A DNA stretch of 64,000 nt, from assembly GCF_000317615.1 (NCBI RefSeq), contig NC_019780.1, positions 1,447,840 through 1,511,839 on the forward strand, given 5' to 3'. The DNA comes from Dactylococcopsis salina PCC 8305. Lineage in GTDB: Bacteria; Cyanobacteriota; Cyanobacteriia; Cyanobacteriales; Rubidibacteraceae. Below the pieces are notes generated by a model. The model made no database searches. It was not told the DNA's origin and worked only from the letters and a program-made list of their open reading frames with translations. Both the position numbers and the translations under genes were made by a program. Positions 17,935-28,929 of the stretch are shown here, piece by piece (within the stretch, counting starts at the first letter, position 1; each line of letters opens with the position of its first letter).

Positions 17935-19074
17935 ATGTCACAGAAGACAGCAACTTGGGCGTTAATTGGGGTACTTTTTTTATCTCTGTCTGCTTGTAAT
18001 AATAATCAGTCGTCTCCCAATTCTCAGTCGGAAAGTAATCCTGAAGAAGAGGTGATCGAAGAAAGATTAATTTTAGAAAATGCAACCCTTAACCAAGTGA
18101 ATTCCGATGGGGAAACTCTGTGGAAACTTGAGGTGAAAAAAGTTGTTTATCGTCAAAATAAGGAAAAGGCTGAGTTAGAAGCAGTTAAGGGGGAGTTGTA
18201 TCAAGATGGAAACATTTTTTTGCAGATAGAAGCGAATCAAGGGGAAATTATTGATAACGGGAAACAAATCAATTTACAAGGGGAAGTAGTCGCCACTGAT
18301 CCCCGTAATGGTGCGGTACTGAAATCAGAAAAGTTGGAATGGTCTCCTGAAGATCAGTTATTAGTTATTCCTCAACCTTTAACGGGAAGTAACCCTCGGT
18401 TTAATGTTTCTGCTGATCAGGGCAAATATCATACAGATCAAGAAGAGTTAGAGCTAATTGGAAATGTGGAAGGTGTTTCTAATGAGTCGCCTTTGCGCTT
18501 AAAAGGAAAACAGTTAAATTGGTTGATTCCTGAAGATGTTGTTCAGACTAATCAATCCCTACAGGTCGATCGATATGATTCGGAAACGGAAACAATTACA
18601 GATCAAGTAACGGCAAATTCTGGAAAAGTAAACTTAGACCAAAAAATGGTTTTCCTTAAAGATAATGTGGAATTTAAGTCCAGTGATCCTCCGTTACAAG
18701 CGGCGAGTAATGCCATTACTTGGGATATGGAAAAGAAACTCCTTCGCAGTGAGAAACCAATCAAAGTGGTTCAAAATGAGGATAAGATTACTCTCACTGG
18801 AAACCAAGGACAAATTGATTTAGAAACAGAAATTGCTCGGTTTCAGGGAGGAGTTAAAGGGGTTAGTGAGTCTAACCAAGCGGTACTTTTTGCGAACCGT
18901 TTACAGTGGAATCTTCCCACTCAAGAAATGACAGCAAAAGGAGATGTGATTTATCAACAAACTAATCCATCTCTGACGAGTAAGGGAGAGGAAGCAACTG
19001 GGATTTTACAAAACAAAAATATCGTTGTGAAGGGGAGTAAACAAGAAAGAGTCACGACAGAGATTGTTCCTTAA
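17935..19074 (+). CDS. lptC: LptC-family lipoprotein (LPS-export-type periplasmic protein)
   Basis: A 379-residue lipoprotein precursor with a clear signal peptide and lipobox (FLSLSAC), so it is lipid-anchored after cleavage at Cys. The body is a long series of beta strands with repeated 'GKQINLQGEV', 'ELELIGNVEG' type units. These are typical of the LptC/OstA jelly-roll that carries lipopolysaccharide across the periplasm. An in-frame ATG at 17878 would add 19 residues and overlap the NYN gene. The start used here places the hydrophobic signal directly at the N-terminus. The protein is about twice the length of proteobacterial LptC, as in other cyanobacteria. Confidence 0.85.
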   Translation: MSQKTATWALIGVLFLSLSACNNNQSSPNSQSESNPEEEVIEERLILENATLNQVNSDGETLWKLEVKKVVYRQNKEKAELEAVKGELYQDGNIFLQIEANQGEIIDNGKQINLQGEVVATDPRNGAVLKSEKLEWSPEDQLLVIPQPLTGSNPRFNVSADQGKYHTDQEELELIGNVEGVSNESPLRLKGKQLNWLIPEDVVQTNQSLQVDRYDSETETITDQVTANSGKVNLDQKMVFLKDNVEFKSSDPPLQAASNAITWDMEKKLLRSEKPIKVVQNEDKITLTGNQGQIDLETEIARFQGGVKGVSESNQAVLFANRLQWNLPTQEMTAKGDVIYQQTNPSLTSKGEEATGILQNKNIVVKGSKQERVTTEIVP

Positions 19075-19088
19075 ATTGTAAAAAAGTA

Positions 19089-19191
19089 ATACCATTTTGG
19101 AAAAGTCAAGTTACCTTAAAGCCCCCCAACCCCCCAAGTTTGGGGGGCTTAAGTTGTCGATACTGTAGCGCCAATTCTCCAAAATGGTATA
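19089..19191. repeat. MITE-like repeat, family B, copy 1
   Basis: The ends ataccattttgg and ccaaaatggtat form the terminal inverted repeat, with subterminal gtcaagttac and tgtagcgccaattc. The core is a palindrome of C6 and G6 runs. It lies 14 bases after lptC and may act as its terminator hairpin. Related copies are at 34369-34473 and 43395-43500. Confidence 0.78.
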
Positions 19192-19257
19192 AGGTAAAAA
19201 AAGTGGTCTTTCGTTTCAATTTGCTTTCGACTTACTCCCTGCATTAAGCCTCTCTTT

Positions 19258-22200
19258 GATGAGGAAAACTAAACCAAAATCAGACTTGTATCAGAGTTAG
19301 TTATGAAACGCGATCGAAGCTAGGAACGAATTACTGGGATTAGAGAGGAATTATCTTGACTCAGTACCCTGCCAAAAATTAAGATGATGAAGGATGGTGG
19401 TCATCTCCTGCTTAAAAACCAAATTGTCTTCTGAAACCACAGACTTTCGTTCCAATTGTCTGCAACTTCCGATTTTTCTTCCTCACTGATGAAACTAATT
19501 TGAATTTTCCCTTCTTCTCAGTCTCTTGACAAAGTTCCAGATATCTGAAACTCCCATCAGACAAAGCATTGAACGTCAAACCCTTCTGTTATCGGTGATG
19601 AGGAAAACTAAACCAAAATCAGACTTGTATCAGAGTTAGTTATAAGAAGCGATCAAAGCTAGGAACGAATTACTGGGATTAGAGAGGAATTATCTTGACT
19701 CAGTACCCTGCCAAAAATTAAGATGATGAAGGATGGTGGTTATCTCCTGCTTAAAAACCAAATTGTCTTCTGAAACCACAGACTTTCGTTCCAATTGTCT
19801 GCAACTTCCGATTTCTCTCCCTCACTGATGAAACTAATTTGAATTTCCCCTTCTTCTCAGTCTCTTGACAAAGTTCCAGATATCTGAAACTCCCATCAGA
19901 CAAAGCATTGAACGTCAAAACCTTCCTGTCTTGGTGATGAGGAAAACTAAACCAAAATCAGACTTGTATCAGAGTTAGTTATCAAACGCGATCGAAGCTA
20001 GGAACGAATTACTGGGATTAGAGAGGAATTATCTTGACTCAGTACCACGCCAAAAATTAAGATGATGGAGGATGGTGGTCATCTCCTTCTTAAAAACCAA
20101 ATTGTCTCCTGAAACCACAGACTTTCGTTCCAATTGTCTGCAACTTCCGATTTCTCTCCCTCACTGATGAAACTAATTTGAATTTCCCCTTCTTCTCAGT
20201 CTCTTGACAAAGTTCCAGATATCTGAAACTCCCATCAGACAAAGCATTGAACGTCAAAACCTTCCTGTCTTGGTGATGAGGAAAACTAAACCAAAATCAG
20301 ACTTGTATCAGAGTTAGTTATCAAACGCGATCGAAGCTAGGAACGAATTACTGGGATTAGAGAGGAATTATCTTGACTCAGTACCCTGCCAAAAATTAAG
20401 ATGATGAAAAATGGTGGTCATCTCCTGCTTAAAAACCGAATTGTCTCCTGAAACCACAGACTTTCGTTCCAATTGTCTGCAACTTCCGATTTTTCTTCCT
20501 CACTGATGAAACTAATTTGAATTTTCCCTTCTTCTCAGTCTCTTGACAAAGTTCCAGATATCTGAAACTCCCATCAGACAAAGCATTGAAGGGAAAACTC
20601 TTCTGTTATCGGTGATGAGGAAAACTAAACGGAAATCAGACTTGTATCAGAGTTAGTTATAAGAAGCGATCGAAGCTGAGAACGAATTACTGGGATTAGA
20701 GAGGAATTGTCTTGACTCAGTACCACGCCAAAAATTAAGATGATGAAGGATGGTGGTCATCTCCTGCTTAAAAAGCGAATTGTCTCCTGAAACCACAGAC
20801 TTTCGTTCCAATTGTCTGCAACTTCCGATTTTTCTTCCTCACTGATGAAACTAATTTGAATTTTCCCTTCTTCTCAGTCTCTTGACAAAGTTCCAGATAT
20901 CTGAAACTCCCATCAGACAAAGCATTGAAGGTCAAACCCTTCTGTTATCGGTGATGAGGAAAACTAAACCGAAATCAGACTTGTATCAGAGTTAGTTATG
21001 AAACGCGATCGAAGCTAGGAACGAATTACTGGGATTAGAGAGGAATTCTCTTGACTCAGTACCCTGCCAAAAATTAAGATGATGAAGGATGGTGGTCATC
21101 TCCTGCTTAAAAACCGAATTGTCTCCTGAAACCACAGACTTTCGTTCCAGTTGTCTCTCGGTTCGGATTTTTCTCCCTCACTGATGAAACTAATTTGAAT
21201 TTCCCCTTATTTTCAGTCTCTTGACAAAGTTCCAGATATCTGAAACTCCCATCAGACAAAGCATTGAAGGGAAAACTCTTCTGTTATCGGTGATGAGGAA
21301 AACTAAACGGAAATCAGACTTGTATCAGAGTTAGTTATAAGAAGCGATCGAAGCTGAGAACGAATTACTGGGATTAGAGAGGAATTGTCTTGACTCAGTA
21401 CCACGCCAAAAATTAAGATGATGAAGGATGGTGGTCATCTCCTGCTTAAAAACCGAATTGTCTCCTGAAACGACAGACTTTCGTTCCAATTGTCTCTCGG
21501 TTCGGATTTTTCTTGAGCATCGATCAAACTAATTTGAATTTTCCCTTCTTCTCAGTCTCTTGACAAAGTTCCAGATATCTGAAACTCCCACCCAAACGAG
21601 CATTGAAGGTCAAACCCTTTTGTTGTCAGTGATGAGGAAAACTAAACCGAAATCAAACTTGTATCAGAGTTAGTTATGAAACGCGATCGAAGCTAGGAAC
21701 GAATTACTGGGATTAGAGAGGAATTCTCTTGACTCAGTACCCTGCCAAAAATTAAGATGATGAAGGATGGTGGTCATCTCCTGCTTAAAAACCGAATTGT
21801 CTCCTGAAACCACAGACTTTCGTTCCAGTTGTCTCTCGGTTCGGATTTTTCTCCCTCACTGATGAAACTAATTTGAATTTCCCCTTATTTTTAGTCTCTT
21901 GACAAAGTTCCAGATATCTGAAACTCCCATCAGACAAAGCATTGAAGGGAAAACTCTTCTGTTATCGGTGATGAGGAAAACTAAACGGAAATCAGACTTG
22001 TATCAGAGTTAGTTATAAGAAGCGATCGAAGCTGAGAACGAATTACTGGGATTAGAGAGGAATTGTCTTGACTCAGTACCACGCCAAAAATTAAGATGAT
22101 GAAGGATGGTGGTCATCTCCTGCTTAAAAACCGAATTGTCTTCTGAAACCACAGACTTTCGTTCCAATTGTCTGCAACTTCCGATTTCTTCTCCTCACTG

Positions 22201-22598
22201 ATGAAACTAATTTGAATTTTCCCTTCTTCTCAGTCTCTTGACAAAGTTCCAGATATCTGAAACTCCCACCCCAACTAGCATTGAACGTCAAAACCTTCCT
22301 GTCTTGGTGATGAGGAAAACTAAACCGAAATCAAACTTGTATCAGAGTTAGTTATGAAACGCGATCGAAGCTGAGAACGAATTACTGGGATTAGAGAGGA
22401 ATTATCTTGACTCAGTACCACGCCAAAAATTAAGATGATGGAGGATGGTGGTCATCTCCTGCTTAAAAACCGAATTGTCTCCTGAAACCACAGACTTTCG
22501 TTCCAATTGTCTGCAACTTCCGATTTCTTCTCCTCACTGATGAAACTAATTTGAATTTTCCCTTCTTCTCAGTCTCTTGACAAAGTTCTAGATATCTG
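19258..22598. repeat. Satellite array: ten 339-bp units
   Basis: Units begin with gatgaggaaaactaaac at 19258, 19597, 19936, 20275, 20614, 20953, 21292, 21631, 21970 and 22309, every 339 bases exactly. The tenth unit is truncated near 22598. Units differ by substitutions only; I see no indel. All six frames are closed several times per unit, so it is not a repeat protein. Each unit contains one HIP1-like gcgatcg(aa), one agatgatg...tcatct hairpin and a TTGACA hexamer. Sequence at 19201-19257 resembles a decayed part of the unit. The array fills the gap between the convergent lptC and ispE genes. Confidence 0.97.
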
Positions 22599-22644
22599 CA
22601 TCTTCTTCCCAATCAATTGAGTATTGATTGGGCAAAACAATGCT

Positions 22645-23592
22645 TTAAGACTTAACTTGTATTCCGCGATTGGTTAATTCTGTCGTCCAGAATTCTACAG
22701 TAGAATCATTAATTTTCGATCGAACATTTTCGATGATATCTTGGGCTTTAGCAGTGGCAGAACAAAGAGCAAAAACCGTCGGACCACTTCCCGACATCAT
22801 CGCACCCAAGACCTCTTTTTCTTCCTGAAATGCAGACTTCAACGCCTCTACTTTCGGATATTCTGGGAAAACAACCTTCTCTAAATCATTGTATAAAAGT
22901 TGTCCAATTTTAAGATAATCCTGTTGGGAAATCGCACTAACTAAATCAGCAGAATGAGCTTGTTTTTTCCCCACTTCGATCGTTTCTGGTTTTTGGTAAT
23001 AACTCTCTCCAAACCGTTGGCGATAGGACTGATAAGCCCAAGCAGTAGAAACAAATAAATTACGATGTTTCGCAAGGATAACCGTTGCTTGATCCAAACC
23101 CTGTAAAGGACTCAATTCCTCTCCCCGTCCCAATGCTAAAGCTGTTCCTCCTTCCAAACAAAACGGAATATCCGATCCCAGTTGACTGGCTAAGGTTTGT
23201 AATTCGGGTTGAGTCAGTCCTAGCTTCCACAGTAAATTAATTCCCACTAACACCGCCGCCGCATCTGTTGAACCCCCCGCTAACCCTGCCGCCACAGGAA
23301 TCTTCTTATCAATGGTGATTTCTAATCCTCCATATTGCGCGTAGGCTTGGGAATACTCGCGACACATCAACTGCGCGGCTTTATAGGCGATGTTATCGGG
23401 TCCGAGAGGAACATCGGGATGTTCACAGTGGAGATGGATGGCTTGGGTACTTCCCGCATAGAGATCAATGCGATCTTCTAAGCCAATTCCTTGTAAAATC
23501 ATCACCAGTTCGTGATATCCGTCAGCCCGATCGCCAATGATTTCGAGGTGGAGATTAATTTTCGCGGGTGCAGTCAGTGAGTAATGTTGCAT
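22645..23592 (-). CDS. ispE: 4-diphosphocytidyl-2-C-methyl-D-erythritol kinase
   Basis: A 315-residue GHMP kinase of the MEP isoprenoid pathway, which phosphorylates CDP-methylerythritol. The ATP loop is PVAAGLAGGSTDAAA (near 97-111), and the substrate-site start is APAKINLHLEI with DGYHEL. The C-terminal MMSGSGPTVFAL motif closes the fold. The gene starts 38 bases inside the end of rsmA, a translational-coupling arrangement, and is the last gene of the RCK-rsmA-ispE operon. It supplies precursors used by pds, crtB and crtR in this window. Confidence 0.97.
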   Translation of the reverse strand: MQHYSLTAPAKINLHLEIIGDRADGYHELVMILQGIGLEDRIDLYAGSTQAIHLHCEHPDVPLGPDNIAYKAAQLMCREYSQAYAQYGGLEITIDKKIPVAAGLAGGSTDAAAVLVGINLLWKLGLTQPELQTLASQLGSDIPFCLEGGTALALGRGEELSPLQGLDQATVILAKHRNLFVSTAWAYQSYRQRFGESYYQKPETIEVGKKQAHSADLVSAISQQDYLKIGQLLYNDLEKVVFPEYPKVEALKSAFQEEKEVLGAMMSGSGPTVFALCSATAKAQDIIENVRSKINDSTVEFWTTELTNRGIQVKS

Positions 23593-24400
23593 TGATCTGT
23601 AAATCTAATTGATTGCAAAGCCTCACCCAGTTTGACACACTGATGTCTTCAGCACGGACTAGGGGACTTATTTCTAATTGTTCCAGAATCGGTTGCAATT
23701 GTTGCGGTGAAATCATGCTTTTTAAATTATTGCGTAACATTTTACGGCGGTTGGCAAAGCCGAGTTTAATCAGTTGTTCTAGAAATTGTGGAGAATTGGC
23801 AGGGAGAGGGAAAGGACGAGGAGTCAGGGAGATAATTGCAGAATCAACTTTTGGTGCGGGAGAAAAGGCTTTTGCAGGGACGATCGAGATGAATTCACAA
23901 GCGGCTAGGTACTGACTGCGAACTGATAACCCGCCAAAGGTTTTTGATCCAGAATTAGCACAAATTCTGTCGGCAATTTCTTTTTGCACCAATAAGACGA
24001 TTTTCTCATATTTTTGTTCAGGATGCGCGATCGACCCTAACAATTTTTCTAAAATTGGTGCTGTGATATTGTAGGGAATATTTGCCACAACTTTCCTCGG
24101 TGTTGGAGAAACGAGAGAAGCCAAATCTAACTTTAAAAAGTCGCCTTCAAGGAGAAGTAAATGTTCTTCGGTTTGAAACTTTTGTTTCAGCTTTTTAATC
24201 AAATCGCGATCAATCTCCACTGCGACTACTGTTGACGCACTCAATAATAATCTTCGGGTTAAAATTCCAGTTCCAGCACCGATTTCTAAAACCGCGTCTT
24301 CACTGTTTAAGGCTGCGGTTTCGATAATCTGATCTAAGGCTTTTTCGCTTTTTAGCCAATGTTGAGCAAATTGTTTTCTTGGTTTCACATTTCTAGTCAT
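23555..24400 (-). CDS. rsmA: 16S rRNA dimethyladenosine transferase
   Basis: A 281-residue KsgA/RsmA enzyme that dimethylates two adjacent adenines in the 3' hairpin of 16S rRNA. SAM motif I is LEIGAGTGILT and the catalytic motif IV is NIPYNIT. The family C-terminus has FANRRKMLRNNLK. Linkage to ispE is frequent in bacteria. It starts 11 bases after the RCK gene and its end overlaps ispE. Confidence 0.97.
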   Translation of the reverse strand: MTRNVKPRKQFAQHWLKSEKALDQIIETAALNSEDAVLEIGAGTGILTRRLLLSASTVVAVEIDRDLIKKLKQKFQTEEHLLLLEGDFLKLDLASLVSPTPRKVVANIPYNITAPILEKLLGSIAHPEQKYEKIVLLVQKEIADRICANSGSKTFGGLSVRSQYLAACEFISIVPAKAFSPAPKVDSAIISLTPRPFPLPANSPQFLEQLIKLGFANRRKMLRNNLKSMISPQQLQPILEQLEISPLVRAEDISVSNWVRLCNQLDLQINATLLTDCTREN

Positions 24401-24411
24401 TCGTTATTTAG

Positions 24412-26415
24412 TTACTGATTAATAATTATCCCTTGAACCTGTATTTTTTTCAACTCTCGAATCAAACGTTTAGCTTGATGATGATACATCAAAAACGGTG
24501 CTGTTGTCGGCAGATGATTCATAATTTCTCGCGCTTCATTAAGAGAACAACCCGTCACTCTAACTAAGGTATTTCCAGCTTCAAATAAAGCCTCATCAGT
24601 TCGCGCACTTTCTAACTTTACTTGCCAAATTTTGCCACTAATATCTAATTCCCCCAATTCCACTTTTTTTAATCCTTCTTTCGTCGCCAAAACCACTAAT
24701 CGATCGCGCACTGATAAACAAATATCATCCGCTGGCATAAACTTAACAGAATGTCCTTCTTTTTGATGCAAAATCGGAACAACATTGTAACCATACGCCA
24801 CATCAGCTAATAGTAACCCATTTAAAGTATCCATTTCTTCCACTTTATATTCTGTGACTAAAACCGTCTGCTGATTCAACCGAAATAACTTAATAATATT
24901 CTCCCCAAATGCCGCCCCAGCAAAGGCTTCCGCAACCACACTATACGCACATAAAACCACAGCCTTCGGAAGCAGTTGTGATAAATTTTCACTCAATCGT
25001 TGTTCAAACGTCCGAATCACTAACTGACAATCAGGATTAATGCGATGAATTGTTAAACTAATTTCTAAATTCAACATCTCATCTTCTGTTCCGACGATAA
25101 CACTTTTAGCACCTTGTAAATTCGCTTGTTGTAGAGACTCTTTTAAGTTCCCAAATAAAATGGGCATTTCTGGTAAAAAATTATGATCAAACTCTGGATT
25201 TAAAGGAATTCCTAAAAGGGATTGTTTCAGATCAAGTAAGAGTTTAGCCACTCTTTTTCCCACTCGACGAATGCCAATGATGATAATATGATCTTCTTCA
25301 GGAAGAGGAGGACGACGCTGAGACAATTCAAATTTAGAAGATAATAATGCTTCTGTAACTAGCGCATATAAGACTCCCACTAAAGCGGTTCCTGCTATGG
25401 TTAAAGTAAGACTAAATAGTTGTAACCACCACTGAATTTGATCGCTTGCTTCTAAGTCTCCAAATAAATCAGCATATCCTCCCAGTAGTAAAATCACTGT
25501 GGCATAAAAGGATGATAAAAGTGTCGTGTTGGGAGTGGATAACCAAAGGATAATTGTTCCGATAACGATCAAACTAATGACGATTCCACCACAAATTAAA
25601 GCCACTCGTCGCACTGGCAATTTTAAAACGTTTCGATACAACTTTTGACATTCATCTTGAATGAAAGAAACCGTTAGTTTTTTAGGAAGCGGTTTTCTTT
25701 CTTGGGGAGAATGATCGACTAAGAAAGAGTCCGAGGTCAAGAAGTCTTCTCGTTGGACATAGACCACAATATCCCCTGCTTTTAAAACTTGTTCAGGATG
25801 CCAATTGTAAAATAAATTCGTGAGTTGAGAGGAGGAAAAAGATTGATACGCTAACACTTTTCGCTTTTGAGTGTTTAAGTCTTGAAGTGTCCGTTGGTCA
25901 CACCACTGATCTGTTGCTTCAATGCGGCGTTTAATCACTCGGAAAAGTTGTTGTTCGGTTTCGTCTCCTGTTTTCAGATAAAACAATCCTTGGGTTTCTG
26001 TTCCTAAAGCGGCTAAAGCAAACGCATCCGCCGAAAGTTCTGTTGGTTCAAAAGCAATAAAGTTGCCGAGATGTTCCCCTAAAAGTTGGTTGAGATTGTC
26101 TTGTCCCGATCGAATCACTAAACGAACGTGAGGAGAAAGCGATCGCGCCGCCACTGCGGTTTCGGCATTAATTCGCTCATTGCTGGTGACAATTAAAATC
26201 GCACGACACTGGTCGATTTTCGCCGCTTGTAGGGTTTCTGCATCACGACAGTCTCCCAGTATCAAATCAGTTAAACAACTGGGTAAATGAGGGATTTCCC
26301 ACTGTCTCGGTTCAATTTGCTCGATCGCAGTGATACTGACTGCAAACTGTTTGAGAGCATAAACACAATGTTGTCCCAACGATCCTAAGCCGCAAACAAG
26401 GAAATGGTCTGTCAT
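24412..26415 (-). CDS. RCK/TrkA-N channel-like membrane protein
   Basis: A 667-residue protein with two NAD-binding RCK domains around a membrane part. Residues 1-150 are an RCK_N domain (LVCGLGSLGQHCVYAL). Next come a TrkA-C-like segment and helices near 270-293 and 330-355 with a re-entrant loop between them. A second RCK_N follows (IIIGIRRVGKRVAKLL, about residue 373), then a TrkA-C domain. The loop reads TVILLLGGYADLFGD where a potassium channel would have T-V-G-Y-G, so selectivity is doubtful. It is probably an ion channel or transporter gated by nucleotide; the ion is unknown. Confidence 0.75.
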   Translation of the reverse strand: MTDHFLVCGLGSLGQHCVYALKQFAVSITAIEQIEPRQWEIPHLPSCLTDLILGDCRDAETLQAAKIDQCRAILIVTSNERINAETAVAARSLSPHVRLVIRSGQDNLNQLLGEHLGNFIAFEPTELSADAFALAALGTETQGLFYLKTGDETEQQLFRVIKRRIEATDQWCDQRTLQDLNTQKRKVLAYQSFSSSQLTNLFYNWHPEQVLKAGDIVVYVQREDFLTSDSFLVDHSPQERKPLPKKLTVSFIQDECQKLYRNVLKLPVRRVALICGGIVISLIVIGTIILWLSTPNTTLLSSFYATVILLLGGYADLFGDLEASDQIQWWLQLFSLTLTIAGTALVGVLYALVTEALLSSKFELSQRRPPLPEEDHIIIIGIRRVGKRVAKLLLDLKQSLLGIPLNPEFDHNFLPEMPILFGNLKESLQQANLQGAKSVIVGTEDEMLNLEISLTIHRINPDCQLVIRTFEQRLSENLSQLLPKAVVLCAYSVVAEAFAGAAFGENIIKLFRLNQQTVLVTEYKVEEMDTLNGLLLADVAYGYNVVPILHQKEGHSVKFMPADDICLSVRDRLVVLATKEGLKKVELGELDISGKIWQVKLESARTDEALFEAGNTLVRVTGCSLNEAREIMNHLPTTAPFLMYHHQAKRLIRELKKIQVQGIIINQ

Positions 26416-26439
26416 GGGTGATTAGGAAGATAAATTCTC

Positions 26440-26695
26440 GATGTTTTTGTCCTTCGTCCTTCGTCCTTTGTTCTTTGTTTTCCAATGACTAATGTACAGA
26501 CGTTCCTGTTATATCAAGTTCGGGTAATTGCTTATAATGTGTGTTGGGTTTCGCTTCGCTTCACTAGGGCCTACTCTTTATCATCGATCGAGCGAACCTG
26601 ATATTACTGAGCTTGTCGAAGTATGGAACGTCTCTACTTAATGACCAATGACTAATTATTGTTGGGTTTCGTTACCTCCACCCAACCTACATACT
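26440..26695. repeat. Mixed repeats upstream of the RCK gene
   Basis: The stretch holds ccttcgt/cctttgt heptamers (26451-26480) and an aggttcg-type fragment near 26512 that recurs near 60053. It also has a gttgggtttc palindrome pair (26543-26552 and 26661-26692), and half of the gaacgtctctac palindrome at 26626. No gene is seen. Confidence 0.7.
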
Positions 26696-26755
26696 ACTCC
26701 TCTCTTAGAAAAAATCTGTCTCTGGGATACGCAGACTTTGATGAGAGAAAAATAA

Positions 26756-26920
26756 TCAGAGCGCGATCGATGCGTTTTCAGAGTTCAGAATTTGACACTT
26801 CTGATTAATTCTTTTCAGAAACTTCTCAGCTACATCAATCCCGTTTTGTTCAGCTATATAATCAAGGATATTCTCCAGATCAGAACTAGCAATTCTTGTA
26901 AATCTGCAACGCCGACTCAT
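26756..26920 (-). pseudogene. Truncated ParE-type toxin
   Basis: A 54-codon frame whose first 45 residues match the N-terminal half of RelE/ParE toxins (RFTRIASSDLENILDYIAEQNG, then AEKFLKRINQKCQIL). Full toxins have about 95 residues. Here the frame runs into unrelated codons and a stop, and the expected C-terminal arginine-containing strands are missing. A gttgggtttc repeat begins about 60 bases further on. Its ATG overlaps the antitoxin's stop (ATGA), the usual arrangement, so the pair was once functional. Confidence 0.75.
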
Positions 26921-27174
26921 ACTTTTTTGTTATTCAACTTGTTCTGAAGATTTTGAAAAACTACCTTACTATCAAGAACTTTCCCTTGTTCAGACGCTTC
27001 AATTCCTTGTAAAATTTCTTGGCGTAGTTCCTCATATCTTCCCTGATATGCCCTTTCAACTTTCTCTAGTAACTTTACTCCCGCAAGAATAACTTCATTT
27101 GCTGATTTATAGTTTCCCTTGTTTACTTGATGCTGAATTATTTCCTCTAACTCAGGTGTCAATTCAATACTCAT
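26917..27174 (-). CDS. ParD-like antitoxin
   Basis: An 85-residue protein starting MSIELTPELEEII, the ribbon-helix-helix N-terminus of ParD antitoxins, which binds its own promoter. The rest is a charged helical tail that would wrap the toxin. I chose the ATG at 27174 over one nine codons upstream because the family begins at MSIELTPELE. The cognate toxin gene downstream is truncated, leaving the antitoxin orphaned. Confidence 0.8.
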   Translation of the reverse strand: MSIELTPELEEIIQHQVNKGNYKSANEVILAGVKLLEKVERAYQGRYEELRQEILQGIEASEQGKVLDSKVVFQNLQNKLNNKKV

Positions 27175-27234
27175 CAGTCTTTCTCTGCCTAGCTTTTGCA
27201 TGATATTATACCGTAGCTTTCATCAAAACAGAAT

Positions 27235-27356
27235 TTGTAGGTTGGGTGAAATGGAATGCAACCCAATAAAACATCTGCTGGTGTTGGGTTTCGCGTAGAG
27301 ACGTTCCATGGAACGTCTCTACCCAACCTACATTTTCGTTACCTCCACGCAACCTA
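27235..27356. repeat. Nested palindromic repeats
   Basis: Two half-units of the gtaggttgggt...acccaac repeat surround one copy in which the inner palindrome GAGACGTTCCATGGAACGTC is placed in the loop (27295-27320). No gene is seen between 27175 and 27427. Confidence 0.8.
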
Positions 27357-27392
27357 CATACTGATTCGGCTAAAATGTAACGAAATGCAAAG

Positions 27393-28855
<1,463 letters not shown>

Positions 28856-28929
28856 TCTTCTGTGTTCCAATGTACTGATTGATGGGACAATTTTCGTCAT
28901 TAAGAGTGAACCCTATTAGCCTGCGGTGA

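Noticed and set aside
19258-22598. Satellite as a repeat-protein gene or CRISPR array
   Set aside because: All six frames are closed within each unit although 339 is a multiple of three, and there are no unique spacers.
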